DNA of 64,000 bases from Coptis chinensis (Eukaryota; Streptophyta; Magnoliopsida; Ranunculales; Ranunculaceae). Position 1 is the first letter of the stretch. Every line of letters starts with the position of its first letter. Shown here piece after piece: positions 11,335 through 23,320 of the stretch. A program made the position numbers and the translations under genes. Location of the stretch: contig CM027377.1 of assembly GCA_015680905.1 (NCBI GenBank), forward strand, positions 25,134,501 to 25,198,500. The letters are read 5' to 3'. The notes below the pieces were generated by a model. It did no database searches and was not told the origin of the DNA. It was given only the letters and a program-made list of their open reading frames with translations.

Positions 11335-13630
11335 ATGGCTAAAGAACAAGAGACTCCTCTCTCTAATTTTTATAAACCCCTAAACGATGGCCCTAATGTA
11401 ACGCTCATATTTAAAATACATATTTAGTTATTAATTTATTTATCTAAAATTCGCTGGATTGGATTTGGGATACGTGGGCCTGATTTCTGGGCCCGAGTCT
11501 GTGTTGGGCTTGGGTTTCAAACCCAAGTATATATTCTATTGTTCTGGAGAATAGGGTTCTGGGAGAATAAAATAAAATAAAAATGGAGGCAGAGATAGAA
11601 GCTAGATTGCTAGAGCGTTGGAGCACGACGATTCGGATAATGAGGGATTTGTCGAGTTGAGTTTTAATACAGGTGAGTAAGTTTTTCTACTTCACCGGTA
11701 TACAGAAATCATTTTATTGTTCATTCTTCTTCGTCATGTCTCGTTATTATTAAACTAGTTAAATATTGGTATATTGTTTTTGGGTTATTATTGAAACTGT
11801 TTGAACTGTTGAAGCTCGAAAGAGCGTTAATGGCGGCGCGAGTCAAACCAACGTTTGTCCGGTATATGGTTTAAAACGGCTATACTGTTGTTGTGTGGGT
11901 TGATTTTATTTTGATTTGGTTGATGTCGGGGACGTCGGGATTGAAATTTGGGTGTCCTGTTGGAGCTTGAAAAGCCGTTAATGGCGGCCAGAGAAATCAC
12001 CAGTAAAGTTTATGTTAACTGTTTTTGTTGTTTTGTTGTTGATTGAAGATGGGTGGTAGTAAGGGGATGAATGTTAGGTTGTTGGGTTGATGTTTGGGTG
12101 ATGTCGGGGTTGTTGATAGCTTTGAACAGCGTCAATGGAGGTGTTGTTGAAGCTTGAGTGTTCGTTAATGGCGGCCAGAAACATCACAGATCTAGTTTGG
12201 AGAAGATTGTGAATTCAAGAATTTAGGTTTTTTGCTTTTGTTAAAGTTGTATGGGTTTTGTCTTGGGTTATTTTCGGTGGGTTGTTGATGGTGGTTGGCT
12301 AGGGGTTGCTGTTGGTGGTTCGGGGGAGAAGAAATCGGAAGGAGAAGATGATTGTGAGTGTCATCCAGTACTCCCGCATGCAAGTTAGGTGAGTTGTGTT
12401 CGGATACCTTAGTTGGACCGAACCAACTAGTGGTTTTGGAGGGCCGGTGGTGGCTGGTGGTGGAGGAGAGGAACTGGTGAGGAAGATGACTCTGTTGGGC
12501 CTTGGGCCGAAATCTGTTGGGGGTTTGGGCTTTGGGCCAAAGCCTTTTGGCTTTGTTTGGTTAGGCCAAAACTCTATTTTTATGTTGGGCCGATTCTATT
12601 TCTTGTTGGGGGCCAGTTTTAATTGTGTTTTGTTTGGGCCGGTTCTGATTTCCGTTTTTGGGCCTAAACACTAATTAGTGGTTGAGCCGGATTAATCTTG
12701 AGTTTTTGACCAGTTTAGTTTAAGTTTGGGCTGCAACTAACTAGTGTTTTCTTTGGGCCAGTTTCTATTTTGTTTGGGATATGTCGGTCTATATAACTTA
12801 AAATAGATCTAATTGGGTCTTTAAATGTTTAGACTTTTAGGGCCGGGTTCTAAGGTTTTGGGTTTGGGCTTGGCTAGTTGGGCCCGAACCATTTACCTTA
12901 GACATGAGCCCATGAGACATGCACCTTTGACCTTAGCTATGAACCATGGCTATGACCCTGAACCCGTTGAACATGGAAACGAGAGTTTGATTTTGACAAT
13001 GATGTGTTGACTTTGACCGTTGACCATTGACCGTTGACTGTGGAATGTTGACTTTTTCCAGTTTTTCACATATTTAAGAATATGGACAAATGTAGTAATA
13101 AAATATTGTCGAAGCTTGTATAAATTTGGTTGTCATTATCTAGAAAAGATTTGACGTTGATATTGTGTATATTTTGACACGTGACGAGATAGAAACTTTA
13201 GGAGATATAATATTCCTAAAACGCTATAAAAATGTATGCGATACGTTTGAAGCAATTGTGACATTATATAATATATTGGGATATATATATTAAATGCAAT
13301 AGTTTTGGAGAAATAAGTGTATAAACGCTCTATTATTTTATCTGTGAGATGCTACTAGGAGGTAGTAGAGTATTTGTGGATATTTCCCACGGGAGTGTGG
13401 CGTAGTGCAATAATATATTGGCACGTGAAAGAATGAAAGTGGTTATGAGATATAATTGAGATATTTCTAAATATTGTGGCTTAGTGCAATAAGGTATTTG
13501 ACCTGCACGTGATATAGTGGAATTATTATGTGTCATAAATGTATGACACTTGAATAAATTACGTAACAAAAATCCTAGAACCTAGCTACCACAACTCATG
13601 TGATTTGCCTTTGTGATGGGCGTATGTGAT

Positions 13631-13740
13631 ATGATTGGCCCTTCTGGCGTTTCAGTGAATCTAAATGGCCCTTCTGGCGTAAGTAATGTGATTGGCCCTT
13701 CTGGCGTTTCAGTGAAGCTGAATGGCCCTTCTGGCGTAGC
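13631..13740. repeat. Tandem repeat in solo LTR C (TTGGCCCTTCTGGCGT unit)
   Basis: Four copies of a unit with the core TGGCCCTTCTGGCGT alternate with two spacer types (TTTCAGTGAA and AAGTAATG/AGCCGAATGG), giving a two-step higher-order repeat of about 57 bp. Confidence 0.85.
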
Positions 13741-14193
13741 CGAATGGTGGCTTGATTATTTCCGTTCGCAAAATTAGAACGAGAGGCGAGATATTTTATG
13801 CCGAATAGTGGCAGTAATCACATAATGGCTTTCGTGTGAGGGTTACTTGGTGTGCGGCATCCCGCTCAGGGTAGTTACGCACGGAGTGGTTCATTATGTG
13901 AGAGGAGGCATGTGGATGTACATGTTCGGAGCTGGGAAGCGATTGTGGTAGCCAGGGAAACTAGGTAAGACATAGATACGACGTGATTTTAGGGACACGC
14001 AAAGAAAGCCTTAATTAATATAATTATGGTAATATGTTGGTTAATGATATATCTTTAGATAGATGATTGTATATGGTTATGCAGAAGGGTGGGTCAAGCT
14101 AATTACTCATGCAAAGACGACCCACTTTGTAATTGAGCATGAAATGCGGTACGTATATAATATGCTTGGTTGGTTATTAGTTTAGTTAGAACC

Positions 14194-14370
14194 TAAGGCG
14201 CCTCGATGGAGGAACTACATGCCTTATTTATTATGCGTATAGTTTGTTGTGTGGTTAGTGGGAAGTTAAGGCGCCTCAGTGGAGGAACTACCTGCCTTAA
14301 TTATTGTACTTAAGGATGTTGTATTAGTCGTTGAAAGTTAAGGTGCCTCGGTGGAGGAACTAACTGCTGT
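14194..14370. repeat. Tandem repeat in solo LTR C (72-bp period)
   Basis: Three copies, near 14194, 14267 and 14339, of a segment with the core AAGGCGCCTCGGTGGAGGAA followed by CTA and TGCC. The period is about 72 bp, with diverged spacers. Confidence 0.85.
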
Positions 14371-16739
14371 ATGGATTGGGTATATATTTGTATAAGTATA
14401 TGTTGTATTTTAGAGCTACTCACACCAGCATTTTTATAATGCTGGCCCGATTTGCATGTTTGCTTATCGGGTGTGTTCATTAAATGAACATAGTTGATAA
14501 GTCTTGACAGGTTTAGTGTTGAAGAAGGTTGGTTGCTGCTTGTGGTTTGCGTTAGCGTCACATTTCAAGATAGGTTTTGTTTTCCCTTGAGGTGATATAG
14601 ATTTTCAGTTGAGACAATGTTATTTGTATTTTCATTTGTAATTCTAAATAAAGAGTTATTGAAAAGAGATTTGTAACCTAATTTTATTTGTAAATTTTTG
14701 TAATGAAGAGGACTTTTGTTTAAGTTAAAAATTTTATTGGTTTTTAATTATCCGCATATTTAAACTGTTTATGGGTTTTTGGGAGTTGAGAGTGCGTCAC
14801 ACCTCGAAGATCGAAGAGTCAGGAACAAATGTTGTTTTTTCGAATTCTGTCGAAATTCGGGGTGTGACACACTGACACCTAAGTCGTGCATCATTCTTGC
14901 AGACCTAGTGGGGGATTTTCGAATTCCCCATAATATATTTAACTTGTTACTGGTTTTTCATGGTTTTAGACCTTTAGAAGCCTTACCCGGTATCGTGGGA
15001 TAGAACAAGTTCTCACTACATTCCATCATCCTAGCGTAAGTCCAGATCAAGTTAAACTTAAGGTGTTTCCTTTCACCCTACCCGACAAGGCGGCATCTTG
15101 GTTAACTGCCCAAACGCCAAACTCTGTGGACGCATGGGCTCAACTTGTTCAATTGTTCATGGAACAGTTTTACCCACCACTGAAGACAGATGAAATGTTT
15201 CAAAAGATTCATTTCTTCCACCAGAATCCTCATGAATCCTTTTCAGAGGCCTGGAATCGTTTCATTGATCTTCTCATTGAATGCCCACATCATAATCTTG
15301 CGAAGGACACGCTTGTTCGTGCGTTCTTCAAGGAGTTTTTACATCGTCATAAGGAGGTTCTAGATATCATGACTGGGGGTAGTTTTCTTAGAAAAGGAGC
15401 CTTGGAGGCTTATACATTATTAGAAGATCAATCAAAGAGGAACAACAATTGGGGAGGTAACGACTCTTCCCGCTCCACTCCTTTTGAGGTTAAACCTGAT
15501 TCCGAGCTTAAAACTCTTATCGATGCCCTCACTAAAAAGGTAGATGCCATCTCTGTTCAACAACAACCCACTCTAGTCATGAACATTAAATCTACTCGTT
15601 GTAATGTTTGTTTTAGTCTTGAGCATTCCAACTTCTATTGTCCTCTTGTCTATGCACAACCACCACCACAACCATCAAACTTCCACCAGTTAACTCAACC
15701 TCAAGGACAAGGAAACTTAGGTGACCAGAATAGAGGTTTAGTGCCCATGACCCAAAACTATCAACATCAAGACATGAACGCTCAACAAGCCTTAATTCCA
15801 GTTCAACCATCTACAGACAAATTAGTAGTGACCTTGTTGGAAAAACAAAATCAAATTATTCAACAAAACTCCAACTTGATGAAAGATCAGCATGATCAAA
15901 ACACTAATATGATGAAACAAACGATGCAAATAATGCAGTCTTTGTGCCAAAAGGTTATTGACATGTCTCCTAACCAAAATAATAACCAAACAGGTGTGTT
16001 TCCAGGTCAAGCAGTGCCTAATCCTAAGTCAACAAACACCGCATTTGAAATAAAAAGTATTCAGTGTAATAGTAATATAACCCCAGGGGACCTACAGGCA
16101 ATCACTACCCTTCGTTCAGGGAGAGTAGTTAATAACAAAGTAACTATGCCTGAAGACCACCCACAAACAGAAGATGAAAATGAAACCATACCAAATACTG
16201 TAATAGAAACTGAAGACTCTACAACTGTAGAAGTACCAGTTAAACCACAACCAAAAGGGAAAACCTTACAAGACCCAATAATAGAAATTGAAGACCCTAC
16301 ACCTGTAGAGGTTCCAATATGGACACCTAGATGGAAAACAGCTAGAGATAAAGCAAAGACTAATAATACTGCTAAATATAGAGATAAACCATCATATCCC
16401 CAGAGACTAGTTGTGTTTAAAAAGGACGAGAATTTTGATGAGATTAGGGAAGTGTTTAAAAATTTGACTATAAACCTACCTTTTCTAGATGCTATAAAAA
16501 GTCTACCTGGACACGCTAAGTTTCTAAAAGAGTTGTGCACCAAGAAGAGGAAAACTAACATACCTAATGAAGCCTTCTTAACTGAACAATATCCTTCTTT
16601 ATCTGAACATAACGGAATTGTTAAGTACAAGGACCCTGGTTGTCCTGCTGTACAATGCACCTTAGGTGATACCTTCATAACAACTGCTTTATTATTAGAC
16701 CTGGGAGCGAGTGTTAACTTACTCCCTTTTTATTTATAG

Positions 16740-17888
16740 AAACAACTAGGTCTAACAAAACTTCAACCAGCCAAAATGACTTTGCAGTTAGCCGATCGTT
16801 CTATTAAGTATCCTAAGGGTGTAGTTGAAAATATTCTCGTTAAAGTTCAAGATTTTTACTATCCAGCTGACTTTGTTATTCTCGACACAGAAGTTGCTCA
16901 TGATTCCATTCCCATCATCTTAGGGCGTCCTTTCTTGGCAGCCGCCAATGCCCAAATCAATTGTCGGGATGGCTCAATGACTCTTTCTTTTGGAAATCTT
17001 TCTGAGGAAGTTAACATGTTTAGACAAAAACAGGGACAACTAGGTTTGCCTGTAGAAGGAGAAGTGAAGTCCATTGAGAGTTTTGTACCTCACATTAGTG
17101 CGGCTGACGCTTTAGTCCCCACACTAGTAGATACCCCTCTTATGGAAGAAGACAAGGATCACAATTTCTACTCCCTAGACGTAGATAACATCAAGGAAGA
17201 TTTCCTTCGACTCCTTTGCAACCCTTTTTTGCCACCTCGCGAGTCCCCTCCTATTAACATCCACTCATCTCTTGACGCCATGACAGAAGAAGAATTTTTC
17301 ACCCTCTATCCCAGTAATTCTTCTTACCCACTTATTGAGGAATGTCATGCATATCTCAAGGCCTCTAATGATATAGAACTAAGAACACTAGTTGAACATC
17401 ATTCACCCACTTCACATCCTCATGTCACTCATTCACCTTCCATCACGAATGTTTCTCGCCCTCTACCTTTTCAAAGAACCATTGAGTTTGTACTTGACCT
17501 TCTTGTTTCTCCTATGCTTCATAACTATCTAAACCCATCTGGTGGAGAAGTAACACCCAAGGACAAGCCACTTGACACTTTTTCATTTTTTCCATTTCTT
17601 TCTTCTCAAAATTATCCACATCCCACGTATCTTCCACAACCATCAATTTTCTCACGTTCATTCACTTGCCATCCCTTTCTTAGGAGGACAAAAAAGAAAC
17701 TGTATACTCGATTAGGTTTTAGATCTATCAGGCTTCGCTCTCATTCCATTAAGCTACGTCATAGGAAATCTTGGTGCTTAATTTTGTTTGATGGTGCTTT
17801 CCATGTTAACTATTTATGGAAAGATCCACAATTATTTAGATTAATGATATATGGTAAACTGCATGTTAATACATATATATCACATTAA
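16740..17888 (+). pseudogene. Element B protease remainder fused to a novel non-pol extension
   Basis: This is in the same frame as the preceding gag-protease, after one stop. The first 90 or so codons align with element A's protease (LADRSIKYPKGVVEN, IILGRPFLAAANA). Where A then enters reverse transcriptase, B instead has about 280 codons of an open, Ser/Pro/His-rich sequence without any RT motif, ending at 17888. The sequence just after the stop again matches A's post-pol region (AGGGAATCTGACTT against CGGGAATCTGACTT). B therefore looks like a replacement of the RT-to-integrase segment. I do not recognise the extension. Confidence 0.75.
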
Positions 17889-19743
17889 GTCTAGGGAATC
17901 TGACTTTAAAAGACCCAAGTTTTTGTACAATACCACTTTTCTGGAGTATAGGCCAAACAAAAATTTTCAAACTTAAAAAGAGTTTTCCAATTTTGTTTGG
18001 GGTGGCGTATTTTGGTATTTCATTTCAAAACGTTTTGCCACCCATTGTCTGTCATGTTTACTCCAATTTAGTTAGTACGTAATATTTTAATTGTGTTTCA
18101 TGTTATCATATCATCTTTACAATATTTATGTTACAGGTACTGCCAATTTTTGCCACGTTTCTATGGTAAATTCTTTCCTTACCTATTTACACTTTGATGA
18201 CAAGGCGTTCGATTGTTTGGGGGTGGGATAGAAACATTTGCAAAATTTAGGCACTTTTAGGATGTAAATTATGCACTTTTCTTTATAAAATATTAAAAAT
18301 CATAAATATTGTTTATACTAGGCACTTAGTGATAATGGTATTGTTCCCTTCTCCATGATGATATTAGTCTAGAAATCTCACGTAGTACTTGAATTAGGAT
18401 TTAATTTTTGAAACATAGATTAATACGTAGGTGATAGTCATTGCATTTTTTCACGAACATCTTGCATGAGTATCTTTGATTGTACTTGGTAGTATTTTTC
18501 TGAGACCTAGGTTAGAGTACTTAATACATATCCTATGAGCATCTAACCTAAAAGCCTCATCAGAGTGAAATATCTTAGTGATGACACAAGGGAGAAGTAA
18601 ATTCCGAGTAGAGAAATCACACATCCACTTGCTTGATCACCATACCATATCCTAAGCGAGAATTTAGGCCCTCTTTGGATCGATATAGCCATAAATTCAC
18701 ATCTATATGAAATTTATTATCCGCTAGTCGCCCCACTGAGCCTTTTATTAGCCTGTTCACAAACCACAAATCCTTTATCCAATAAAACAAAATAAAAAAT
18801 AAAATCAGCCTACCTATCTGGATAAGTATGAGAAATAAGATGAGTGAAGAAAAAAAAAGAGAAAAACCTTTGTAAACAAAAATTAATTAATTGCTTCAAA
18901 AAAGAAAAGAAAAAAAATATATAAATAAAATAAAAACTCCAAAAATAGAATAAAAAAAGTCAAAAAGCCAAAATAAAAAAGCTAAAGATGGAAACAAAGT
19001 GTAGAAGCAAAAGAACAAGGTTTTATCTAGTTACATAATATGAAAACCCTATTTTCTTAGACTTGTCTTTTTGAATATCCATTTCCTTCATTCTTTAACC
19101 AATACCTACGCCCCGTATCACCTAATAAAGACCTTTAGCTCAATTAGGAATAGGTTGGTGTGATAGTAAGTGGTAGATGCGTTTGATTGACCTCGGCTTT
19201 CTTGGATTGTCATTGAGATTGTGAGGAAATGTGTGCCCACTACACACTGGAGTTAGCGAACTTGAGAGGAAAAATCAGAGTGTTATGTGTTTTGACACAT
19301 TCCTTGTGAGAACCTACTTAGGCACGCTACCCAAAAGTTTTAGAAACGGACCTGCCATTGCATTTCATATCATAGTTCATTGTATAGTTGTTTTATCTTA
19401 AGATGATTTGATTATTATGCATGTATTAGTTTAAATTTTAGAATGATCATTCTTGTTTAAACACTAGTGAGATGTATAGATCATTGAGACATAAATAAGG
19501 AAACAATAGTTTTATTTCTTAGTTGTTGTAGTATAGATGAAGTTTGTGAGTACCTTCACTGAAAAACTCTCACGAGGCTATAACTCGTCCACTAGGGAAT
19601 TCCTAGTGGTTTAAGGCCTTGTTGCATATGGTCAATGCAATCGCACTCGGCGAAACGAGATTAGTTAGAACTCTATTTTTGGTCACTTATTCTAATTTCT
19701 CATATTTGCTTGAGGACAAGCAAAATGCTATTTGGGGGTGGTT
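17889..19743 (+). other. 3' non-coding region of element B with three polypurine-like motifs
   Basis: No coding sequence. G-rich motifs occur at 17995-18006, 18215-18227 and 19731-19742. The last abuts the 3' LTR and is the working polypurine tract. Long purine-rich runs lie at 18840-19010. The conserved hairpin is at 19589-19609. Confidence 0.75.
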
Positions 19744-21293
19744 TGATAAGACCCCAAAATTGTAGTTTTAACCCCTTTAACAATATTACTTTAGACCAAT
19801 TATGTGATTAATAAGTAATAGTTAGTACTATTATCGTGTTTTTGTGTATTTCAAGCATTGGAGTCGAATATGTGCAGAAATGCGTTCCTTTTGCGAGATA
19901 AAAGAGTGAAGGTTGTTTGCTAAGAAGTTCTATGATTAAAGGCCAAGATTGAACGAGAAAAAGCATTTTTAAATCCCGGTCAAAGCTGAAAAGTCAAGTC
20001 AACGCGGGCAGAAATAGCGCACAAAAGTCAATAGAACTTTCGAAGGCCGTATCTTTGGACTCAGACATCGGAATTGGGCCTACCTTATGTCAAAACGACC
20101 GGCTCAGAACGAGCTTTCTAATGGTCCAAGCTTTGACCCAATCAGAGCAGCAAAAGTGGACGAAAATTCTATTGAAGTAAAATCCAGCTGAAAAGGCCTC
20201 TGTGGACTAAAGAAATTGGGTTTTGGGCTCGATTTTCTGGCCCAAAACATGGCTCCTCATCTCATGCACGAAAAAGTGGATCTGGTCTCCTCCATTTGTA
20301 TGGAGAGGACTTAGCTCCTAAGGATAGTTAGATCTAGATTAGAAAATTAGGTTAGACTCCATTTAATTAGTTCCAATAACTTGTTTAAGATCTAGTTTTC
20401 ACATTCAATTAATTAATTTGTTTTAAATTGATAAGTAGTTATTCATAATCTTAGTTCTACATTAGTTGTAATTTCAGTTTTAATTCATGTTGATTCTTAG
20501 ACTATTTGTTCTATTCGTTAATCAAGTTTATTTTAATCAAGTTTAGTTTAATTTAATTATGTCTTCCTATTATTGTTTATTTTCAATGAATCCAATAAAA
20601 CTAGGCTAAAAACTCCATTAGAGGAGGTTAAGGAAGCCATGTGAGGATGATTGCTTGTTAGAATAGTTGTTATTTAGAATAGAATTTCAAGTTCATTATT
20701 ATTAGTGTTTATATATAAACACTAATAATAATGAACTTGAAATTCTATTCTAAATAACAACTATTCTAACAAGCAATCATCCTCACATGGCTTCCTTAAC
20801 CTCCTCTAATGGAGTTTTTAGCCTAGTTTCATCTCTAAACACTCATAATGATGAACTAGAGTTTAGAGTCACCATCAAAGAGATTTGTGGTGGAGCTAAA
20901 CTCTCATGCTAGTGGAACCTTGATTCGAGAGGACTTGGTATTCACTAGGGATCAATATTCGATTTGATGACTAACTAATAGTCAATCGAATTGCATGGTG
21001 GAATTTCCCCCCTCTATGTTTTTCCAATTCATTAAATTCACCTTTTAATTGCTTATTTAAATTAGTTTAATTTATAATTAGTTTTAGTTTAAATAAATCA
21101 CAACACTACTCTCATTGTTCTCACCATTGTTTCCTTGTGTTTGATTAATTGAATTCGTTTATGTCTTGATGGTTTCAGAGTAAAACAATTCCGTACTCGT
21201 TATATTAAATGAATATATATGTGTGAGTAGGAAATAATTGATACCGTAAGAAATAGGTTAGAGTAATCTAGTTTTAGTTTTTACGGGTTATCA
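19744..21293 (+). repeat. 3' LTR of element B, with an internal palindrome
   Basis: It begins TGATAAGACCCC after the polypurine tract and ends GGGTTATCA followed by the TSD TGGCG. It is about 120 bp longer than the 5' LTR because of an inverted duplication centred at 20713/20714. Confidence 0.95.
20598..20829. repeat. 232-bp palindrome in the 3' LTR of element B
   Basis: Read outward from the centre (ATA|TAT at 20711-20716) the arms are complementary for 116 bp with no mismatch found by eye. The left arm is ordinary LTR sequence. The right arm is its inverted copy, after which normal LTR order resumes. The 5' LTR has only the ordinary sequence at the equivalent place. Confidence 0.92.
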
Positions 21294-21298
21294 TGGCG

Positions 21299-21560
21299 CT
21301 CCACTGAGGAGCAGGCGCGCTCCGAGGTGTTTGAGTGCTGAAGTGAGAAGGAAAAAGAAGGAAAACTTGGGAGTGAAAGGTGAGAGATGAAAGTGAGAGA
21401 TGTGAGTTTTGTGTGGAGAATGAAGGAAGTTTATATAGGTTTTGAGTTTCCAAAACGAATCGGAAAGTTGCCAAAAAGTTTAAGGCAATTGCCGAAAACA
21501 AAAATTTCCAATACCGAAAATGGAAACAACCCATATTCTTGATTCTAAAACAAACCTAAT
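21299..21560 (-). promoter_or_regulatory. Candidate internal promoter and leader of element A ORF3
   Basis: On the minus strand a TATA box (CCTATATAAAC, near 21432-21442) is followed by a pyrimidine-rich, ATG-free stretch (CTCTCACTTTCATCTCTCAC) typical of plant 5' leaders. The ORF3 region then follows, now separated by element B. The promoter role is inferred from sequence only. Confidence 0.45.
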
Positions 21561-22082
21561 ATCTTTTAGACTGAATTTAGAATAGTAACTTCTAAACTCT
21601 TTTAGATTTCATCCTACCACCATATCTACTCATAGCCTGCCAATATCGGCAATATTCCCAACAATCACTCCAAAACAATTTCTAAAATTGAGGATCATAT
21701 AAAAATCATGTTAGAATAAATAATACCACCCCCCAAACAATTCGGGAAGGTGGGATTAATAATAAAAACAACACACAATTTGAAAAGAACCACATTATAT
21801 TAAAATTGAAATTCAAACAACATTTAACTACCAAATTCAAATTTATCTACGGAATTCAATATTAACATCCGAACTAATAAAAACAAATAAAATAAAACAA
21901 CATCAACTCATAAGATTCCTAAACCACTCGTTGCTGGTAGTGGATGGAACATGAGAAGGAGATAGCTCCTGAACTGCCGATAGGCCAAAGCCATCCGTCC
22001 TTCGGTGACGACGCTCGTGCCTCACAGACTGCTCCTCAGTAGAAGAACCCCCATGGGGTGGGAAGTGTTCCAGCATATCTGC

Positions 22083-23033
22083 TCAGAACTTCCGTTGAGC
22101 TTCCATCTCGACCTTCATCTCTTCCCAACGCTCATTCTCGCGCTGGGCACGAGTCTCATGGTTACGATGCATGGTAGCCTGCCAAGTCCGGAGATCTTCA
22201 CAAATAGTATTAAGAGAACGCATGCCATAATGAAGCACCGACATGCATTCTGCATCAGACATACACCTCTCCAAGGCATCGGCATCAAAACATGTCGTGT
22301 CATCTTCATCCTCCGACTCATCCTCTGCAACTACCCTCTCTTCAGGCAACCTCCACGTCTTTTGGATACACTCCGTATAAATAGTTGGATTTTGGTGCCT
22401 CTTCAGCCAAATCCGATCAGACTTCGGAGTCACTTTCAACCTCATCATGATCTTTGTTATCAGAACAGGGAGAGGTGCAATACTCTTCCCAACTCCTCTA
22501 ATCATCGTATTCAGAAACTCGAGGATACAGAAATCATACTCTATCATCTGGAGTATCCAAAGAACATGGAGATAATTCAAGCTGATGTCACTGACTTTCT
22601 CCTTTCCAATGACATTCCTCCCAATCCACTTAGCTACAGCCAGCTGGTTGGTTCGCAGAGACTACTGGCGAACACAATGCGAACTTGCATTGTATTTACC
22701 TTCCAAAACCGTCTCGTTCATCAAGGCCTTGATCCCACTAACTTGGGATTCCTGCACTGTGGCCACAAGAGTGCGATCTTCCTCCATACCGAAGATGCAC
22801 ACCAACAAATTCCTATCCACTTCTCGCCTTACTTTATTCACCTTAACAAAAAACTTATTCCCAACCAACTCCCTCGTCCTATAAAATTGTTGGACCAAAT
22901 TTTCGTGATAAAATTTGTTCGTCGTATACCACAAATGCGTCCAATCCCTACAAATCATCTCCTCACTGTAAAACGGCTAAAAGTGGTCGGCACGAAAAGC
23001 TTGTTCTGGCAAAATTCTTTGTCTTTGAGCCAT
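22083..23033 (-). pseudogene. Element A ORF2, protein encoded downstream of pol (plant-transposon-protein-like)
   Basis: A single minus-strand frame begins at an ATG (23033, MAQRQRILPEQAF). It has stops near 22976 and 22662 and ends at a TGA at 22083; the frame stays open for another 100 bases or more beyond it. Recognisable blocks are RDWTHLW, a hydrophobic stretch (LPVLITKIMM) and an acidic run (EDESEDEDD), then a charged, probably helical C-terminus. The layout resembles the putative plant transposon protein family found downstream of pol in Athila-type elements. Its role is unknown. It is preceded by a TATA-like leader and shares its layout with ORF3. Confidence 0.6.
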
Positions 23034-23320
23034 TGGAGTTTTTATAGGATTTTTGGGTTTGAATAAGGTAGGGAGACGAGTTTCGAAACAAACTCACTAA
23101 AAATAATGGGAGGAGGCACGGTGGTGGTGGTGGCAGTTCAAAATTTGTGAATTTTTGTATGTTTTCGGTGGTGGGAAAGGTTTGAAATGGTGTGGGAGAG
23201 GTTTGGAGAAGATTTGGGTTGGGATTGAACTTTGGGCGTGGGTGTATTTAGGTTTTTTTTTTTTTAAATTTTGGTTTCTAGGGTTTATAAGCTTTGTTAA
23301 TGGCAGTGGGGAAAAAGAAA
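23034..23320 (-). promoter_or_regulatory. Candidate internal promoter and leader of element A ORF2
   Basis: On the minus strand CTTATAAACCCTAG (near 23282-23295) is followed by about 240 bp rich in C, A and T (for example CAAATCTTCTCCAAACCTCT) leading to the ORF2 ATG. This resembles a TATA box and 5' leader. No expression evidence is available from sequence. Confidence 0.4.

Larger units (their letters stand above)
11397..14877. mobile_element. Solo LTR C (3481 bp) inside the gag of element B
   Basis: It begins TGTAACGCTC and ends ACTGACA, with a perfect 5-bp TSD CCTAA at 11392-11396 and 14878-14882. Gag sequence is continuous across the insertion when one TSD copy is removed. No long ORF, PBS or PPT is present inside, so it is a solo LTR left by recombination between two LTRs. 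It contains two short tandem-repeat blocks (13631-13740 and 14194-14370). LTRs this long occur in Tekay-type chromoviruses and Ogre/Retand-type elements. The lineage cannot be decided without an internal region. Confidence 0.85.
11335..16739 (+). pseudogene. Element B gag and start of protease (split by solo LTR C)
   Basis: The gag begins at an ATG (11335) encoding MAKEQETPLSNFYKPLNDGP. It is cut at 11396 by solo LTR C and resumes at 14883. One frame change occurs near 14960-15060. From 15063 the frame is open for 558 codons: a retrotransposon capsid region (FPFTLPDKAASWL), a C-X2-C-X4-H-X4-C zinc knuckle near 15600, a Gln/Asn-rich stretch, and the protease active-site motif DLGAS near 16699. 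It stops at TAG 16737, where element A has a Tyr codon. Gag packages the element RNA. This copy cannot make an intact Gag. Confidence 0.85.
8627..21293 (+). mobile_element. Ty3/gypsy LTR retrotransposon B, lacking RT, RNase H and integrase
   Basis: LTRs at 8627-10056 and 19744-21293 enclose the element, with a perfect TSD TGGCG at 8622-8626 and 21294-21298. It lies in element A in the opposite orientation. It has a primer-binding site, a GC-rich leader, gag, an aspartic protease, and then about 850 bp of open frame unlike pol before the 3' non-coding region. No RT, RNase H or integrase motif is present, so B would depend on enzymes of a relative such as A. It contains solo LTR C. Confidence 0.95.

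Noticed and set aside
12396..12674. Gly-rich 92-codon frame in solo LTR C
   Set aside because: Low-complexity G/T-rich LTR sequence with no family resemblance.
13631..13740. Possible CRISPR-like array
   Set aside because: There are only four copies, with two alternating spacers repeated in turn. It is a tandem repeat in a plant LTR.
16061..16678. 205-codon open frame on the minus strand
   Set aside because: It is antisense to the gag of element B, with no domain, and follows from base composition.
22005..23066. 353-codon open frame on the plus strand
   Set aside because: It is antisense to element A ORF2. The minus strand has the family-like blocks and a matching leader.
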